A stretch of 64,000 bases of DNA from Kitasatospora cinereorecta (GTDB lineage Bacteria; Actinomycetota; Actinomycetes; Streptomycetales; Streptomycetaceae), in the NCBI RefSeq assembly GCF_024172095.1, contig NZ_JAMZDX010000001.1:276001-340000 (forward strand). The letters run 5' to 3'. The notes beneath the pieces are model-generated. The model was not told where the DNA came from, ran no database searches, and worked only from the letters and a program-made list of their open reading frames with translations. Each line of letters opens with the position of its first letter. The first letter of the stretch is position 1. The position numbers and the translations under genes are program-made. Below, piece after piece: positions 19,332 to 30,791 of the stretch.

Positions 19332-21230
19332 GTGAACTCTCTCATTCCGCTGCTCGTAGCGGCGCCCCTGGTCGGCGCTGCCCTGCTGCTGCTCGGCGGC
19401 CGCGTACTGGACCGTTCCGGGCACTGGCTCGGCACCGCCGCCGCCGCGCTCTCGTTCGGCTTCGGCCTGGCCCTGTTCGCGGACATGCTGGGCCGGCCCG
19501 CCGACCAACGGGCCGTCCACGTGACGCTGTGGAGCTGGATCCCGGTGAACGGCTTCCAGGCCGACGTCGCCTTCCAACTCGACCAGCTGTCCATGACCTT
19601 CGTCCTGCTGATCACCGGCGTCGGCACCCTGATCCACCTGTACTCGGTGGGCTACATGGCCCACGACGAGCGCCGCCGCCGCTTCTTCGGCTACCTCAAC
19701 CTGTTCCTCGCGGCCATGCTGCTGCTGGTGCTGGCCGACAACTACCTGCTGCTGTACGTCGGCTGGGAGGGCGTGGGCCTGGCCTCGTACCTGCTGATCG
19801 GCTTCTGGCAGCACAAGCCGAGCGCCGCGGTGGCCGCCAAGAAGGCGTTCATCGTCAACCGCGTCGGCGACATGGGCCTGTCGATCGCGATCATGCTGAT
19901 GTTCGCCCAGTTCGGCACCTTCACCTTCGGCCCGGTGTTCCGCGCCGCGGGCGGGGCGAGCGAGGGCATGCTCACCGCGATCAGCCTGATGCTGCTGCTG
20001 GCCGCCTGCGGCAAGTCCGCCCAGGTGCCGCTGCAGTCCTGGCTCGGTGACGCGATGGAGGGCCCGACCCCGGTCTCGGCCCTGATCCACGCCGCCACCA
20101 TGGTGACCGCCGGCGTCTACCTGATCACCCGCTCCTCGGCCATCTTCGACCAGGCGCCCGACGCGCAGTTGGTCGTGGTGGTGGTCGGCGCGGTCACCCT
20201 GCTCTTCGGTGCGATCGTCGGTTGCGCCAAGGACGACATCAAGAAGGCGCTGGCCGGCTCGACCATGTCGCAGATCGGCTACATGATCATGGCGGTCGGC
20301 CTCGGCCCGATCGGCTACCCCTTCGCGATCATGCACCTGGTGACCCACGGCTTCTTCAAGGCCGGACTCTTCCTCGGCGCCGGATCGGTCATGCACGGCA
20401 TGAACGACGAGGTGAACATGCGTCACTACGGCGGCCTTCGGAAGTACATGCCGATCACCTTCGCCACCTTCGGCCTCGGCTACCTGGCGATCATCGGCTT
20501 CCCGGGCCTGTCCGGGTTCTTCTCCAAGGACAAGATCATCGAGGCGGCCTTCGCCAAGGGCAGCACCGAGGGCTGGATCCTCGGCCTGTGCGCCCTGATC
20601 GGCGCCTCGGTCACCGCGTTCTACATGACCCGGGTGATGCTGCTGACCTTCTTCGGCGAGAAGCGCTGGCAGCCCGACCCGGAGACCGGCGAGGAGCCGC
20701 ACCCGCACGAGTCGCCCGCCACCATGACCGTCCCGATGATCGTGCTGGCCTTCGGCTCGGTCTTCGCCGGCGGCCTGTTCGCGATCGGCAACTCCTTCCT
20801 CAACTGGCTGGAGCCGGTCACCGGGCACGACGAGGGGCACTCGCCGCTCTCCCCGCTGACCATCACCCTGATCACCACGGTCTGCATGCTGGCCGGCGTC
20901 ACGCTGGCCTACCTGATGTACGGCCGCTCCACCGTCCCGGTCACCCCGCCGGTCGGCTCCGCGCTCACCCGCGCCGCCCGCCGCGACCTGCTCCAGGACG
21001 ACTTCAACCACGCCGTCCTGGTCCGCCCCGGCTCCGCCCTCGCCGCCACGCTGGTCTACTTCGACAGCAAGGGCCTGGACGGCTTCGTCAACGGCCTGGC
21101 CGCCACCATCGGCGGCATCTCCGCCCGGCTGCGGCACATCCAGACCGGGTTCGTCCGCTCCTACGCGCTCTCCATGTTCGGCGGCACGCTGGTGCTCGTC
21201 GCCTCCACTCTCCTGATGAGGTCGGTCTGA
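19332..21230 (+). CDS. nuoL: NADH-quinone oxidoreductase subunit L
   Basis: A 632-residue Mrp-antiporter-type proton channel at the distal end of the membrane arm, with many helices and the long C-terminal lateral helix region. Landmarks are [20 protein letters not shown] (with the key Glu), [20 protein letters not shown] (Lys in TM7), and [13 protein letters not shown] 19332 is preceded by GGAGGG at 19320-19325. It shares one base with the nuoM start. Confidence 0.97.
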   Translation: MNSLIPLLVAAPLVGAALLLLGGRVLDRSGHWLGTAAAALSFGFGLALFADMLGRPADQRAVHVTLWSWIPVNGFQADVAFQLDQLSMTFVLLITGVGTLIHLYSVGYMAHDERRRRFFGYLNLFLAAMLLLVLADNYLLLYVGWEGVGLASYLLIGFWQHKPSAAVAAKKAFIVNRVGDMGLSIAIMLMFAQFGTFTFGPVFRAAGGASEGMLTAISLMLLLAACGKSAQVPLQSWLGDAMEGPTPVSALIHAATMVTAGVYLITRSSAIFDQAPDAQLVVVVVGAVTLLFGAIVGCAKDDIKKALAGSTMSQIGYMIMAVGLGPIGYPFAIMHLVTHGFFKAGLFLGAGSVMHGMNDEVNMRHYGGLRKYMPITFATFGLGYLAIIGFPGLSGFFSKDKIIEAAFAKGSTEGWILGLCALIGASVTAFYMTRVMLLTFFGEKRWQPDPETGEEPHPHESPATMTVPMIVLAFGSVFAGGLFAIGNSFLNWLEPVTGHDEGHSPLSPLTITLITTVCMLAGVTLAYLMYGRSTVPVTPPVGSALTRAARRDLLQDDFNHAVLVRPGSALAATLVYFDSKGLDGFVNGLAATIGGISARLRHIQTGFVRSYALSMFGGTLVLVASTLLMRSV

Positions 21231-22843
21231 TGAGCTACCTCCTCGCCGCCACCTGCGCGGTGCCGGCCGCGGGCGCGGTGCTCACCGCAGCCCTGCCGGC
21301 CGGCGACACCGGGGCCCGGCGCCGCACCATCAAGGCCGTGGCGCTCGCCGTCTCGGCCGCCACCCTCGCCCTGGCGGCCGCGGTGGCCGCCTCCTTCGAA
21401 CCCGGCGGGCCGCGCTACCAGCTGACCGAGTCGCACAGCTGGATCCGCTCCTTCGGCATCAGCTTCTCGCTCGGCGCCGACGGCATCGGCACCGTGCTCG
21501 TCCTGCTGACCGCCGTCCTGGTCCCGCTGGTCATGCTGGCCGGCTGGCACGACGCCGACCCCGTACAGACCGAGGGCACCTTCGAGTCCAAGCGCCGCAC
21601 CCAGGGCTTCTTCGCGCTGATCCTCGCCGTCGAGGCGATGGTCGTCGTGTCCTTCCTGGCCACCGACGTCTTCGTGTTCTACGTCTTCTTCGAAGCCATG
21701 CTGATCCCGATGTACTTCCTGATCGGCGGCTTCGGCGACCGGGCCGGCGGACCGGAGGCGGCCCGCCAGCGCAGCTACGCCGCGGTCAAGTTCCTGCTGT
21801 ACAACCTGCTCGGCGGCCTGGTGATGCTGGCCGCCGTGATCGGGCTGTACGTGATCGCCGCCGACCAGGGCCTCGCCACCTTCGACCTGCCGACGCTGAC
21901 CGGCGCCATCGCAGACGGCAAGCTCTCCATCGACCCGACCGCGGAGAAGGCGCTGTTCCTCGGCTTCTTCTTCGCCTTCGCGGTCAAGGCCCCGCTCTGG
22001 CCGCTGCACACCTGGCTGCCCAACGCGATGGGCGAGGCCACCGCCGGCACCGCGGTGCTGATCACCGCCGTGGTCGACAAGGTCGGCACCTTCGCGATGC
22101 TCCGCTTCTGCCTCGGCCTCTTCCCGGACGCCTCCAAGACCTTCGCCCCGGCGATCCTGGTGCTCTCGCTGATCGGGATCGTCTACGGCGCCCTGGTCGC
22201 GGTCGCCCAGAAGGACATCAAGCGGCTGGTCGCCTACGCCTCGATCTCGCACTTCGGCTTCATCATCATGGGCATCTTCGCGATGACCAGCCAGGGCCAG
22301 ACCGGCGCCACCCTCTACATGGTCAACCACGGCCTGGCCACCGCCGCCTGGATGCTGGTGGCGGGCTTCCTGATCTCCCGCCGCGGCTCGCGCCTGATCG
22401 CCGACTACGGCGGCGTGCAGAAGGTCGCGCCGATCCTGGCCGGCACCTTCCTGCTCGGCAACCTGGCCACCCTCTCGCTGCCCGGCATGGCGCCGTTCGT
22501 CAGCGAATTCCTCGTGCTGGTCGGCACCTTCACCCGCTACCCGGTGATCGGCATCATCGCCACCTTCGGCATCGTGCTCGCCGCCCTGTACGCGCTGCTG
22601 CTCTACCAGCGCACCATGACCGGCCCGGTCAAGGCCGGCGTGGAGAACGTCCCCGACCTGAAGGCCCGCGAACTGCTCGTGGTGGCCCCGCTGGTGGCAC
22701 TGACCCTGCTGCTCGGCGTCTACCCGAAGCCGCTCACCGACATCGTCAACCCGGCGGTGGACGCCACCCTCTCCCAGGTCCACCAGTCCGACCCGGCACC
22801 GGCCCACCCGGTCGCCGCCACCACCGGAGGTGAGCAGAAGTGA
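21230..22843 (+). CDS. nuoM: NADH-quinone oxidoreductase subunit M
   Basis: A 537-residue antiporter-like subunit, paralogous to NuoL and NuoN. The proton-channel motifs are visible: VFVFYVFFEAMLIPMYFLIG (key Glu), AVKAPLWPLHTWLPNAMGEA (key Lys), and YASISHFGFIIMG. ATG 21230 shares its A with the nuoL stop, and its TGA overlaps the GTG of nuoN, so translation is coupled through the block. Confidence 0.97.
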   Translation: MSYLLAATCAVPAAGAVLTAALPAGDTGARRRTIKAVALAVSAATLALAAAVAASFEPGGPRYQLTESHSWIRSFGISFSLGADGIGTVLVLLTAVLVPLVMLAGWHDADPVQTEGTFESKRRTQGFFALILAVEAMVVVSFLATDVFVFYVFFEAMLIPMYFLIGGFGDRAGGPEAARQRSYAAVKFLLYNLLGGLVMLAAVIGLYVIAADQGLATFDLPTLTGAIADGKLSIDPTAEKALFLGFFFAFAVKAPLWPLHTWLPNAMGEATAGTAVLITAVVDKVGTFAMLRFCLGLFPDASKTFAPAILVLSLIGIVYGALVAVAQKDIKRLVAYASISHFGFIIMGIFAMTSQGQTGATLYMVNHGLATAAWMLVAGFLISRRGSRLIADYGGVQKVAPILAGTFLLGNLATLSLPGMAPFVSEFLVLVGTFTRYPVIGIIATFGIVLAALYALLLYQRTMTGPVKAGVENVPDLKARELLVVAPLVALTLLLGVYPKPLTDIVNPAVDATLSQVHQSDPAPAHPVAATTGGEQK

Positions 22844-24468
22844 GTTGGCTCGCTGCTGCGGGCGGCAACAGCCCCAGCATCCCCGCGCCGCACATCGAGT
22901 ACGGCCAGCTCTCCCCGATGCTGGTGGTCTTCGGTGCGGCCCTGGTCGGCGTCCTGGTGGAGGCCTTCCTGCCCCGGCGCCGCCGCTTCACCGCCCAGGT
23001 CGGCGTCTCCCTGCTCGGCCTCGTCGGCGCCTTCGCCGCCGTGGTCGTGCTCGCCGCCCAGGGCCACGGCACCACCAAGGCCGGACTGCTCGCCATGGGC
23101 GCCGTCGCCATCGACGGCCCCGCGCTCTTCCTCCAGGGCGTCATCCTGCTCACCGCGGTCCTCGCCGTCCTCACCTACGCCGAGGGCCGCCTGGAGCCCC
23201 GCCTGAACGGCCACACCGTGGACGCCTTCGCGCCCCAGGGCGCGGCCGTCCCCGGCGGCGAGCAGGAGCGCGAGGCCACCCGGGAGGGCTTCCGCACCAG
23301 CGAGGTCTTCCCGCTCACCCTGTTCGCGGTCGGCGGCATGCTGCTCTTCCCCGCCGCCAACGACCTGCTGACCATGTTCGTGGCGCTGGAGGTGCTCTCC
23401 CTCCCGCTCTACCTGCTCTGCGCGCTGGCCCGCCGGCGCCGCCTGCTCTCCCAGGAGGCGGCGGTCAAGTACTTCCTGCTCGGCGCCTTCGCCTCGGCGT
23501 TCTTCCTGTTCGGCACCGCGCTGCTGTACGGCTACGCCGGCTCGGTGTCGCTGCCCGAGATCGCCGACGTGATCTCCGGCGTCGCCCCGGTCACCCCGGC
23601 GCTCGCCGTCACCACCCAGAACGACGCGCTGCTGCTGATCGGCCTGGCCATGCTCGCGGTCGGTCTGCTCTTCAAGGTCGGCGCGGTGCCGTTCCACTCC
23701 TGGACCCCGGACGTCTACCAGGGCGCGCCGACCCCGGTCACCGGCTTCATGGCCGCCGCCACCAAGACCGCCGCGTTCGGCGCCCTGCTCCGCCTCTTCT
23801 ACGTCGCCTTCCCCGGCCTGCGCTGGGACTGGCGGCCGGTGATGTGGGGCGTGGCGATCCTGACCATGGTGGTCGGCGCGATCCTGGCCGTCACCCAGCA
23901 GGACGTGAAGCGCCTGCTGGCGTACTCCTCGATCGCCCACGCCGGCTTCATCCTCACCGGCATGATCGCCACCGACAAGCAGGGCCTGAGCGCCGTCCTC
24001 TTCTACCTGCTCGCGTACTCCTTCGTCACCCTCGGCGCCTTCGCCGTGGTGACCCTGGTCCGCGACTCCAAGGGCGAGGCCACCCACCTCTCCAGCTGGG
24101 CCGGCCTCGGCCGGCGCTCCCCCCTGCTGGCGGCGGTCTTCGCACTCTTCCTGCTCGCCTTCGCCGGCATCCCGCTGACCAGCGGCTTCACCGGGAAGTT
24201 CGCGGTCTTCCAGGCCGCGGCGGCCGGCGGGGCCACCCCGCTGGTCATCGTCGGTGTGCTCAGCTCGGCGGTCGCCGCGTTCTTCTACATCAGGGTCATC
24301 GTGCTGATGTTCTTCTCCGACCCGCAGCCCGGCGGCGCCTCCGTCGCCGTGCCCAGCCCACTGACCGCCACCGCCATCGCCGTCGGCGTGCTCGTCACGC
24401 TCGGCCTCGGCCTGCTCCCGCAGTACTTCCTCGACCTGGCGACCAAGGCCTCCGTCTTCGTCCGCTGA
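22840..24468 (+). CDS. nuoN: NADH-quinone oxidoreductase subunit N
   Basis: A 542-residue antiporter-like subunit and the last gene of the operon, starting at GTG 22840. Motifs are LLTMFVALEVLSLPLYLLCA (key Glu), VGAVPFHSWTPDVYQGAPTP (key Lys nearby) and LAYSSIAHAGFILTG. An insert of about 50 hydrophilic residues (GNSPSIP at the N-terminus; APQGAAVPGGEQEREATREG around 128-147) is longer than in E. coli NuoN. A strong hairpin terminator follows 12 bp after the stop, closing the operon. Confidence 0.97.
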   Translation: MSWLAAAGGNSPSIPAPHIEYGQLSPMLVVFGAALVGVLVEAFLPRRRRFTAQVGVSLLGLVGAFAAVVVLAAQGHGTTKAGLLAMGAVAIDGPALFLQGVILLTAVLAVLTYAEGRLEPRLNGHTVDAFAPQGAAVPGGEQEREATREGFRTSEVFPLTLFAVGGMLLFPAANDLLTMFVALEVLSLPLYLLCALARRRRLLSQEAAVKYFLLGAFASAFFLFGTALLYGYAGSVSLPEIADVISGVAPVTPALAVTTQNDALLLIGLAMLAVGLLFKVGAVPFHSWTPDVYQGAPTPVTGFMAAATKTAAFGALLRLFYVAFPGLRWDWRPVMWGVAILTMVVGAILAVTQQDVKRLLAYSSIAHAGFILTGMIATDKQGLSAVLFYLLAYSFVTLGAFAVVTLVRDSKGEATHLSSWAGLGRRSPLLAAVFALFLLAFAGIPLTSGFTGKFAVFQAAAAGGATPLVIVGVLSSAVAAFFYIRVIVLMFFSDPQPGGASVAVPSPLTATAIAVGVLVTLGLGLLPQYFLDLATKASVFVR

Positions 24469-24480
24469 CGCGTCCCCGGT

Positions 24481-24509
24481 CCGACCCCGCCCCTCCCGGG
24501 CGGGGTCGG
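24481..24509 (+). terminator. Hairpin terminator of nuoA-N
   Basis: A perfect 12-bp stem (24481-24492 with 24498-24509, CCGACCCCGCCC and its complement) with a 5-nt loop CTCCC. There is no U tract, as is usual in streptomycetes. Confidence 0.85.
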
Positions 24510-24607
24510 ACTGCTGTGCGGCGGGTGAATCCGGTGCCGGTGAAACGGTTCCGCGCTCGTTGGCCTGCCTACCCTCGGCCCATAGACTTGGGCTCAGGGA
24601 GGTGACC

Positions 24608-25192
24608 ATGACGGCTGAACCGATCGACTGGCAGTACCCGCCCTCCGAGGGCTGGACGTACGACCAGGTCAAGGACCTCGATCTGCCCTTCGAGTTCGAC
24701 TTGGTGGATGGGGCGATCGTGGTTCGTGGCATGACCAACCAGTGGCACGACACCGTGCGGGACGAGCTGTTCTTCGCTCTCAGGACCGCCCGGCGCGACC
24801 CCTACGAGGTCAACTCCGAGCGCTGTGTCCTGGTCGACCCGTACAACCCGCCGAAGCCCGACGTGGTCGTCTTCGACCGCACCGGTCTCGACTTCTTCAC
24901 CTTGGAATGCGTCCCCGTCGCCTCGGTCGCCCTCGCCGTCGAGGTCGTGTCGCACGGCTCCCGCGGGGACGACCGCTTCCGCAAGCCCGGGATGTACGCC
25001 GAGGCCGGCGTCCCGTTCTTCTGGCGGGTCGAGCGTGGCGAGGACAACCTCCCGGTGGTCTACGAGTTCCACCTGGACGAGGAGACCGGAGTGTATGTCC
25101 CCGCCCCGGGGACGGCGGTCCACCACGGCAAACTGAGCACGGCGTTCCCCTTCCCCGTAGAGGTCGACCTGGCCCGGATCTTCCCCTCCTGA
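24608..25192 (+). CDS. Uma2 family (DUF820) restriction-endonuclease-fold protein
   Basis: A 194-residue protein. ATG 24608 follows GGAGG (24598-24602) by 5 nt. The PD-(D/E)XK-like core of the Uma2/DUF820 family is recognisable: DLVDGAIVVRG, then KPDVVVFD (acidic strand), LAVEVVSHGSRGDDRFRK (Glu strand) and MYAEAGVPFFWRVE. These proteins are abundant in actinobacteria and cyanobacteria and have unknown biological roles. It stands alone, between the nuo terminator and the polyprenyl synthase, with its own ribosome binding site. Confidence 0.8.
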   Translation: MTAEPIDWQYPPSEGWTYDQVKDLDLPFEFDLVDGAIVVRGMTNQWHDTVRDELFFALRTARRDPYEVNSERCVLVDPYNPPKPDVVVFDRTGLDFFTLECVPVASVALAVEVVSHGSRGDDRFRKPGMYAEAGVPFFWRVERGEDNLPVVYEFHLDEETGVYVPAPGTAVHHGKLSTAFPFPVEVDLARIFPS

Positions 25193-25333
25193 CCTGCCTG
25201 GATCGATCCGAAGGGGGCCGGATCAGCACGCCCGTGCAGTGATCCACTCATGACCGGATACGCTGCCTTGTACGTGCAACGGCGGGGGTTAGGGACAGGC
25301 CCGCTGGATCGACCAGGGACAGGAGTGGTCTTC

Positions 25334-26347
25334 GTGACCGTCGTGGGGCCCTTCGGGCTGAGCGTGCAGGACCGCGATCTGACCCGTGACGTCCAGGCCG
25401 GGATGGACGCCGTGGAGGCCGCGCTCATCGGGGCGGTCAAGAGCGACGTCCCGTTCATCACCGTGACGGCCAGTCACCTCATCGAGGCCGGCGGCAAGCG
25501 CTTCCGCCCGCTGCTGGTGATGCTCGCCGCCCAGTTCGGCGACCCGTACGCCCCCGGCGTCGTCCCGTCCGCCGTCGTGGTCGAGCTGACCCACCTGGCG
25601 ACCCTCTACCACGACGACGTCATGGACGAGGCCCCGGTCCGCCGCGGCGCCCCCAGCGCCAACAGCCGCTGGGACAACTCCGTCGCCATCCTCACCGGCG
25701 ACTTCCTGTTCTCCCGCGCCTCCCAGGTGCTGTCCGACCTCGGCCCCGAAGCCGTCCGGATCCAGTCCGACGCCTTCGAACGGCTGGTCACCGGTCAGAT
25801 CCTGGAGACCGCAGGGCCCCGCCCCGAGGACGACCCGCTCCGCCACTACCTCGACGTCATCTCCGGCAAGACCGGCTCGCTGATCGCCGTCTCCTGCCGC
25901 TTCGGCGCGATGATGGCCGGCGCCGAGTCCTGGGTGGTCGACACCCTCGCCCAGTACGGCGAGAAGATCGGCACCGCCTTCCAGCTCGCCGACGACGTCC
26001 TCGACATCGCCAGCGACGGCCACGAGTCCGGCAAGACCCCCGGCACCGACCTGCGCGAGGGCGTGCCCACCCTGCCCGTCCTGCTGCTGCGCCAGCTGCC
26101 CGCCGACCCCGAGGACGCCGACGACCTGCGCCTGCGGGAACTGCTCGACACCGACCTGGCGGCGGACGACGCGGCGCACGCGGAGGCCCTGCGACTGCTG
26201 CGCCGGCACCCGGCGCTGGAGCGGGCCCGCCGCGAGACGCTGCGCTACGCGGAGGAGGCCCGGGCGCTGCTGGAGCCGCTGCCGGAGTGCTCGGCGAAGG
26301 CGGCGCTGCAGGAGCTCTGCGACAGCGTGGCCATTCGGACCATGTGA
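25334..26347 (+). CDS. Polyprenyl (long-chain isoprenyl) diphosphate synthase
   Basis: A 337-residue trans-prenyltransferase. GTG 25334 is chosen because AGGAG (25321-25325) lies 8 nt upstream; an open frame continues further up but lacks such a site. Both Asp-rich magnesium motifs are present: DDVMD at residues 94-98 and DDVLD at 220-224, plus GGKRFRP (54-60) for isopentenyl diphosphate. The residues before the first motif (LATLYHDDVMD) are not bulky enough to define chain length exactly, but fit a long-chain synthase. Placement downstream of complex I and near a reductase of the geranylgeranyl family points to the menaquinone side chain (inference). Confidence 0.88.
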   Translation: MTVVGPFGLSVQDRDLTRDVQAGMDAVEAALIGAVKSDVPFITVTASHLIEAGGKRFRPLLVMLAAQFGDPYAPGVVPSAVVVELTHLATLYHDDVMDEAPVRRGAPSANSRWDNSVAILTGDFLFSRASQVLSDLGPEAVRIQSDAFERLVTGQILETAGPRPEDDPLRHYLDVISGKTGSLIAVSCRFGAMMAGAESWVVDTLAQYGEKIGTAFQLADDVLDIASDGHESGKTPGTDLREGVPTLPVLLLRQLPADPEDADDLRLRELLDTDLAADDAAHAEALRLLRRHPALERARRETLRYAEEARALLEPLPECSAKAALQELCDSVAIRTM

Positions 26348-26381
26348 GGTCGCCCCTGTTGTTACTCGGTAGGGTGACCGC

Positions 26382-27044
26382 ATGTTGCGTGTCGTGATCG
26401 CCGAGGATTCCGTCCTGCTCCGCGAGGGCCTGACCCGCCTCCTCACCGACCGGGGCCTCGACGTGGTCGCCGGCGTCGGGGACGGCGAGGCGCTGCTGAA
26501 GACGGTGGACGACCTGGCCGCGGGCGGTGCGCTGCCGGACGTGGTGGTGGCGGACGTGCGGATGCCCCCGACCCACACCGACGAGGGCGTCCGGGCGTGC
26601 GTGGCACTGCGCGGGCGCTACCCGGACCTGGGCGTGCTGGTGCTGTCGCAGTACGTGGAGGAGCGGTACGCGGGCGAGCTGCTGGCGGGGTCGACCCGCG
26701 GGGTGGGCTACCTGCTGAAGGACCGGGTGGCGGAGGTTCGCGAGTTCGTGGACGCGGTGGTGCGGGTGGCGGGCGGCGGGACGGTGCTGGACCCGGAGGT
26801 GGTGCAGCAGCTGCTCAGTCGCAGCCGGCAGGGCGACACGCTGGCCGGGCTGACCCCGCGCGAGCGGGAGGTGCTGGGCCTGATGGCGGAGGGCCGGACC
26901 AACGCGGCGATCGCCAAGCAGTTGGTGGTCTCGGACGGCGCGGTGGAGAAGCACGTGTCGAACATCTTCCAGAAGTTCGGGCTGGGCCAGAGCCCGGAGG
27001 ACCACCGCCGGGTGCTGGCGGTGCTGACGTACCTGGAGTCGTGA
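26382..27044 (+). CDS. LuxR/NarL-family response regulator (orphan)
   Basis: A 220-residue two-domain regulator. The receiver domain has IAEDS (acidic pocket), the phosphoacceptor Asp58 in VVVADVRMPP, and the conserved Lys in YLLKDR (about 107-112). The C-terminal GerE/LuxR helix-turn-helix runs from LTPREREVLGLMAEGRTN (about 152) to the end. No histidine kinase lies beside it, so its partner is elsewhere or it works without one. It follows the polyprenyl synthase by 34 bp and could be co-transcribed. Targets cannot be read from sequence. Confidence 0.9.
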   Translation: MLRVVIAEDSVLLREGLTRLLTDRGLDVVAGVGDGEALLKTVDDLAAGGALPDVVVADVRMPPTHTDEGVRACVALRGRYPDLGVLVLSQYVEERYAGELLAGSTRGVGYLLKDRVAEVREFVDAVVRVAGGGTVLDPEVVQQLLSRSRQGDTLAGLTPREREVLGLMAEGRTNAAIAKQLVVSDGAVEKHVSNIFQKFGLGQSPEDHRRVLAVLTYLES

Positions 27045-27261
27045 TCCGTTCCCGTCCTGACCTGCGGGGAAGCCGCGGGGCCGCGGGGGCGTTGTCACTG
27101 GGTGGAAGGGCGCCGACGGGTCCTGCGACGACGGCGCGAAGCCGACTGCCGGAGTTCCCCTCCGGGCAGGCCCGGCCCGCTTAGGATGCGAATCGGTGCA
27201 CCAGGCGGACGGGGCACACGGCTCACGCCCGCGGCTGGCGCCCACGAGGAGGTCCGCGGCA

Positions 27262-29213
<1,952 letters not shown>

Positions 29214-29217
<4 letters not shown>

Positions 29218-30263
29218 CCGAGGACAGGTTCCCCTCGCTGCGGCTGGTGCCCAAGAGCGACGAGCCGCAGACCGCGAAGGACTTCAAGACCGACCAGGAG
29301 GTGCGCTGGTGCCCCGGCTGCGGGGACTACGCGATCCTGGCCGCCGTGCAGTCCTTCATGCCCGAGCTCGGCATCCGCCGGGAGAACACCGTCTTCGTCT
29401 CCGGCATCGGCTGCTCCTCGCGCTTCCCGTACTACATGAACACCTACGGGATGCACTCCATCCACGGCCGCGCCCCGGCGATCGCCACCGGCCTGGCCGC
29501 CTCCCGGCCCGACCTGTCGGTCTGGGTGGTCACCGGCGACGGCGACGCGCTCTCGATCGGCGGCAACCACCTGATCCACGCGCTGCGGCGGAACGTCAAT
29601 CTGAAGATCCTGCTGTTCAACAACAGGATCTACGGACTGACCAAGGGCCAGTACTCGCCGACCAGTGAACTCGGGAAGATCACCAAGTCCACGCCGATGG
29701 GCTCGCTCGACGCCCCATTCAACCCGCTGTCGCTGGCCATCGGCGCCGAGGCCACCTTCGTGGCCCGCACCATCGACTCCGACCGCCAGCACCTCACCTC
29801 GGTGCTGCGCGCGGCGGCCGAGCACGAGGGCACCGCCCTGGTGGAGATCTACCAGAACTGCAACATCTTCAACGACGGCGCCTTCGAGGTGCTCAAGGAG
29901 CCCGGCACCCGGGACGAGGCGCTGATCCGCCTGGAGCACGGCAGGCCGATCCGCCTCGGCGCCGAGCAGGGCGTCTTCCGCGGCCCGGACGGCGGCCTGC
30001 ACCTGGAGGCCGTCACCGAGGCGAACCAGGACCGGATCCTGGTCCACGACGCGGGCGCCGCCAACCCGGCCACCGCCTTCGCCCTCACCCGCCTCGCCGA
30101 CGCCGATACCCTCCACCACACCCCGATCGGCGTCCTGCGGGACGTCCGGCGGCCGGTGTACGACACCCTGATGGCCGAGCAGTTGGACCGCGCGGCCGCC
30201 GACCGGGGCGAGGGCGACCTGGCCGCTCTGCTCACCGGGAGCGACACCTGGACGGTGGCCTGA
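29214..30263 (+). CDS. korB: 2-oxoacid:ferredoxin oxidoreductase, beta subunit
   Basis: A 349-residue TPP-binding subunit, ATG 29214 in overlap with korA. It carries the iron-sulfur/TPP landmarks EVRWCPGCGDYAIL (about residues 28-41) and SGIGCSSRFPYY. The TPP motif is VVTGDGDALSIGGNHLIHAL, followed by LLFNNRIYGLTKGQYSPTS. Together with KorA it forms the complete enzyme with no separate delta ferredoxin subunit nearby. An 11-bp hairpin terminator follows. Confidence 0.92.
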
Positions 30264-30283
30264 CCGCAGGGGCGCAGGCCGCA

Positions 30284-30309
30284 GGGGCGCGGGCCTCGGC
30301 CCGCGCCCC
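30284..30309. terminator. Bidirectional hairpin terminator
   Basis: GGGGCGCGGGC (30284-30294) pairs perfectly with 30299-30309 across a 4-nt loop CTCG. It lies between convergent korB and the HxlR gene and can serve both. Confidence 0.8.
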
Positions 30310-30318
30310 TCGGGCGTC

Positions 30319-30699
30319 TCACCGCTGCGGCCGCGCCCCGTCGTACTGCTCGCGGGCCTGCTCCACGGCCGCCATCGACCGGTACACCCACAGGGTCAGC
30401 GCGCCGAGCGCCTCGGCGGCCTCCCGGCCGAGGTCGGTCAGGCTGTAGTCGACCCGCGGCGGGATGACCGGGTGCGCCTCGCGGTGGACCAGTCCGTCGC
30501 GCTCCAGGGTCTGCAGGGTCTGCGCGAGCATCTTCTCGCTCACCCCGGTGATGTGGCGGCGCAGCTCGCTGAACCGGTAGCCGCGCTCCTGCAGCGCCGA
30601 GAGCACCAGGACGCCCCAGCGGCTGGTGACGTGCTCCAGCACGATCCGCGACGGGCAGTTCAGGTCGTACAGGTCGGGAATCTGCTCGCTTACCTTCAC
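30319..30699 (-). CDS. HxlR-type winged-helix regulator
   Basis: About 126 residues read leftward from GTG 30699. A TTG at 30717 would add six residues; neither start has a clear ribosome binding site, so translation may be leaderless. The HxlR features are a single Cys in DLNCPSRIVLEHV, the winged helix RFSELRRHITGVSEKMLAQ, and TLERDGLVHREAHPVIPPRVDYSLTDLG as wing and final helix (split around residues 68-95). HxlR proteins sense electrophiles or redox changes. It diverges from the NmrA-family gene, which it probably controls. Confidence 0.85.
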   Translation of the reverse strand: MKVSEQIPDLYDLNCPSRIVLEHVTSRWGVLVLSALQERGYRFSELRRHITGVSEKMLAQTLQTLERDGLVHREAHPVIPPRVDYSLTDLGREAAEALGALTLWVYRSMAAVEQAREQYDGARPQR

Positions 30700-30702
30700 G
30701 TC

Positions 30703-30730
30703 AGTACCGTACTTCAAAGTGCGTACTTTC
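30703..30730. promoter_or_regulatory. Candidate operator with repeated GTAC(TT) between hxlR and nmrA-type genes
   Basis: AGTACCGTACTT (30703-30713 region) and GTACTTT (30723-30729) give three GTAC words within 27 bp of the divergent intergenic region, a plausible dimer-binding site for the HxlR regulator. No binding data are implied. Confidence 0.35.
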
Positions 30731-30791
30731 TCTTGGTTAGTGTCCAGCCTACGGTGGTGGTCGAAGCGAGAAACCGCACGAGGGAGCAGAG

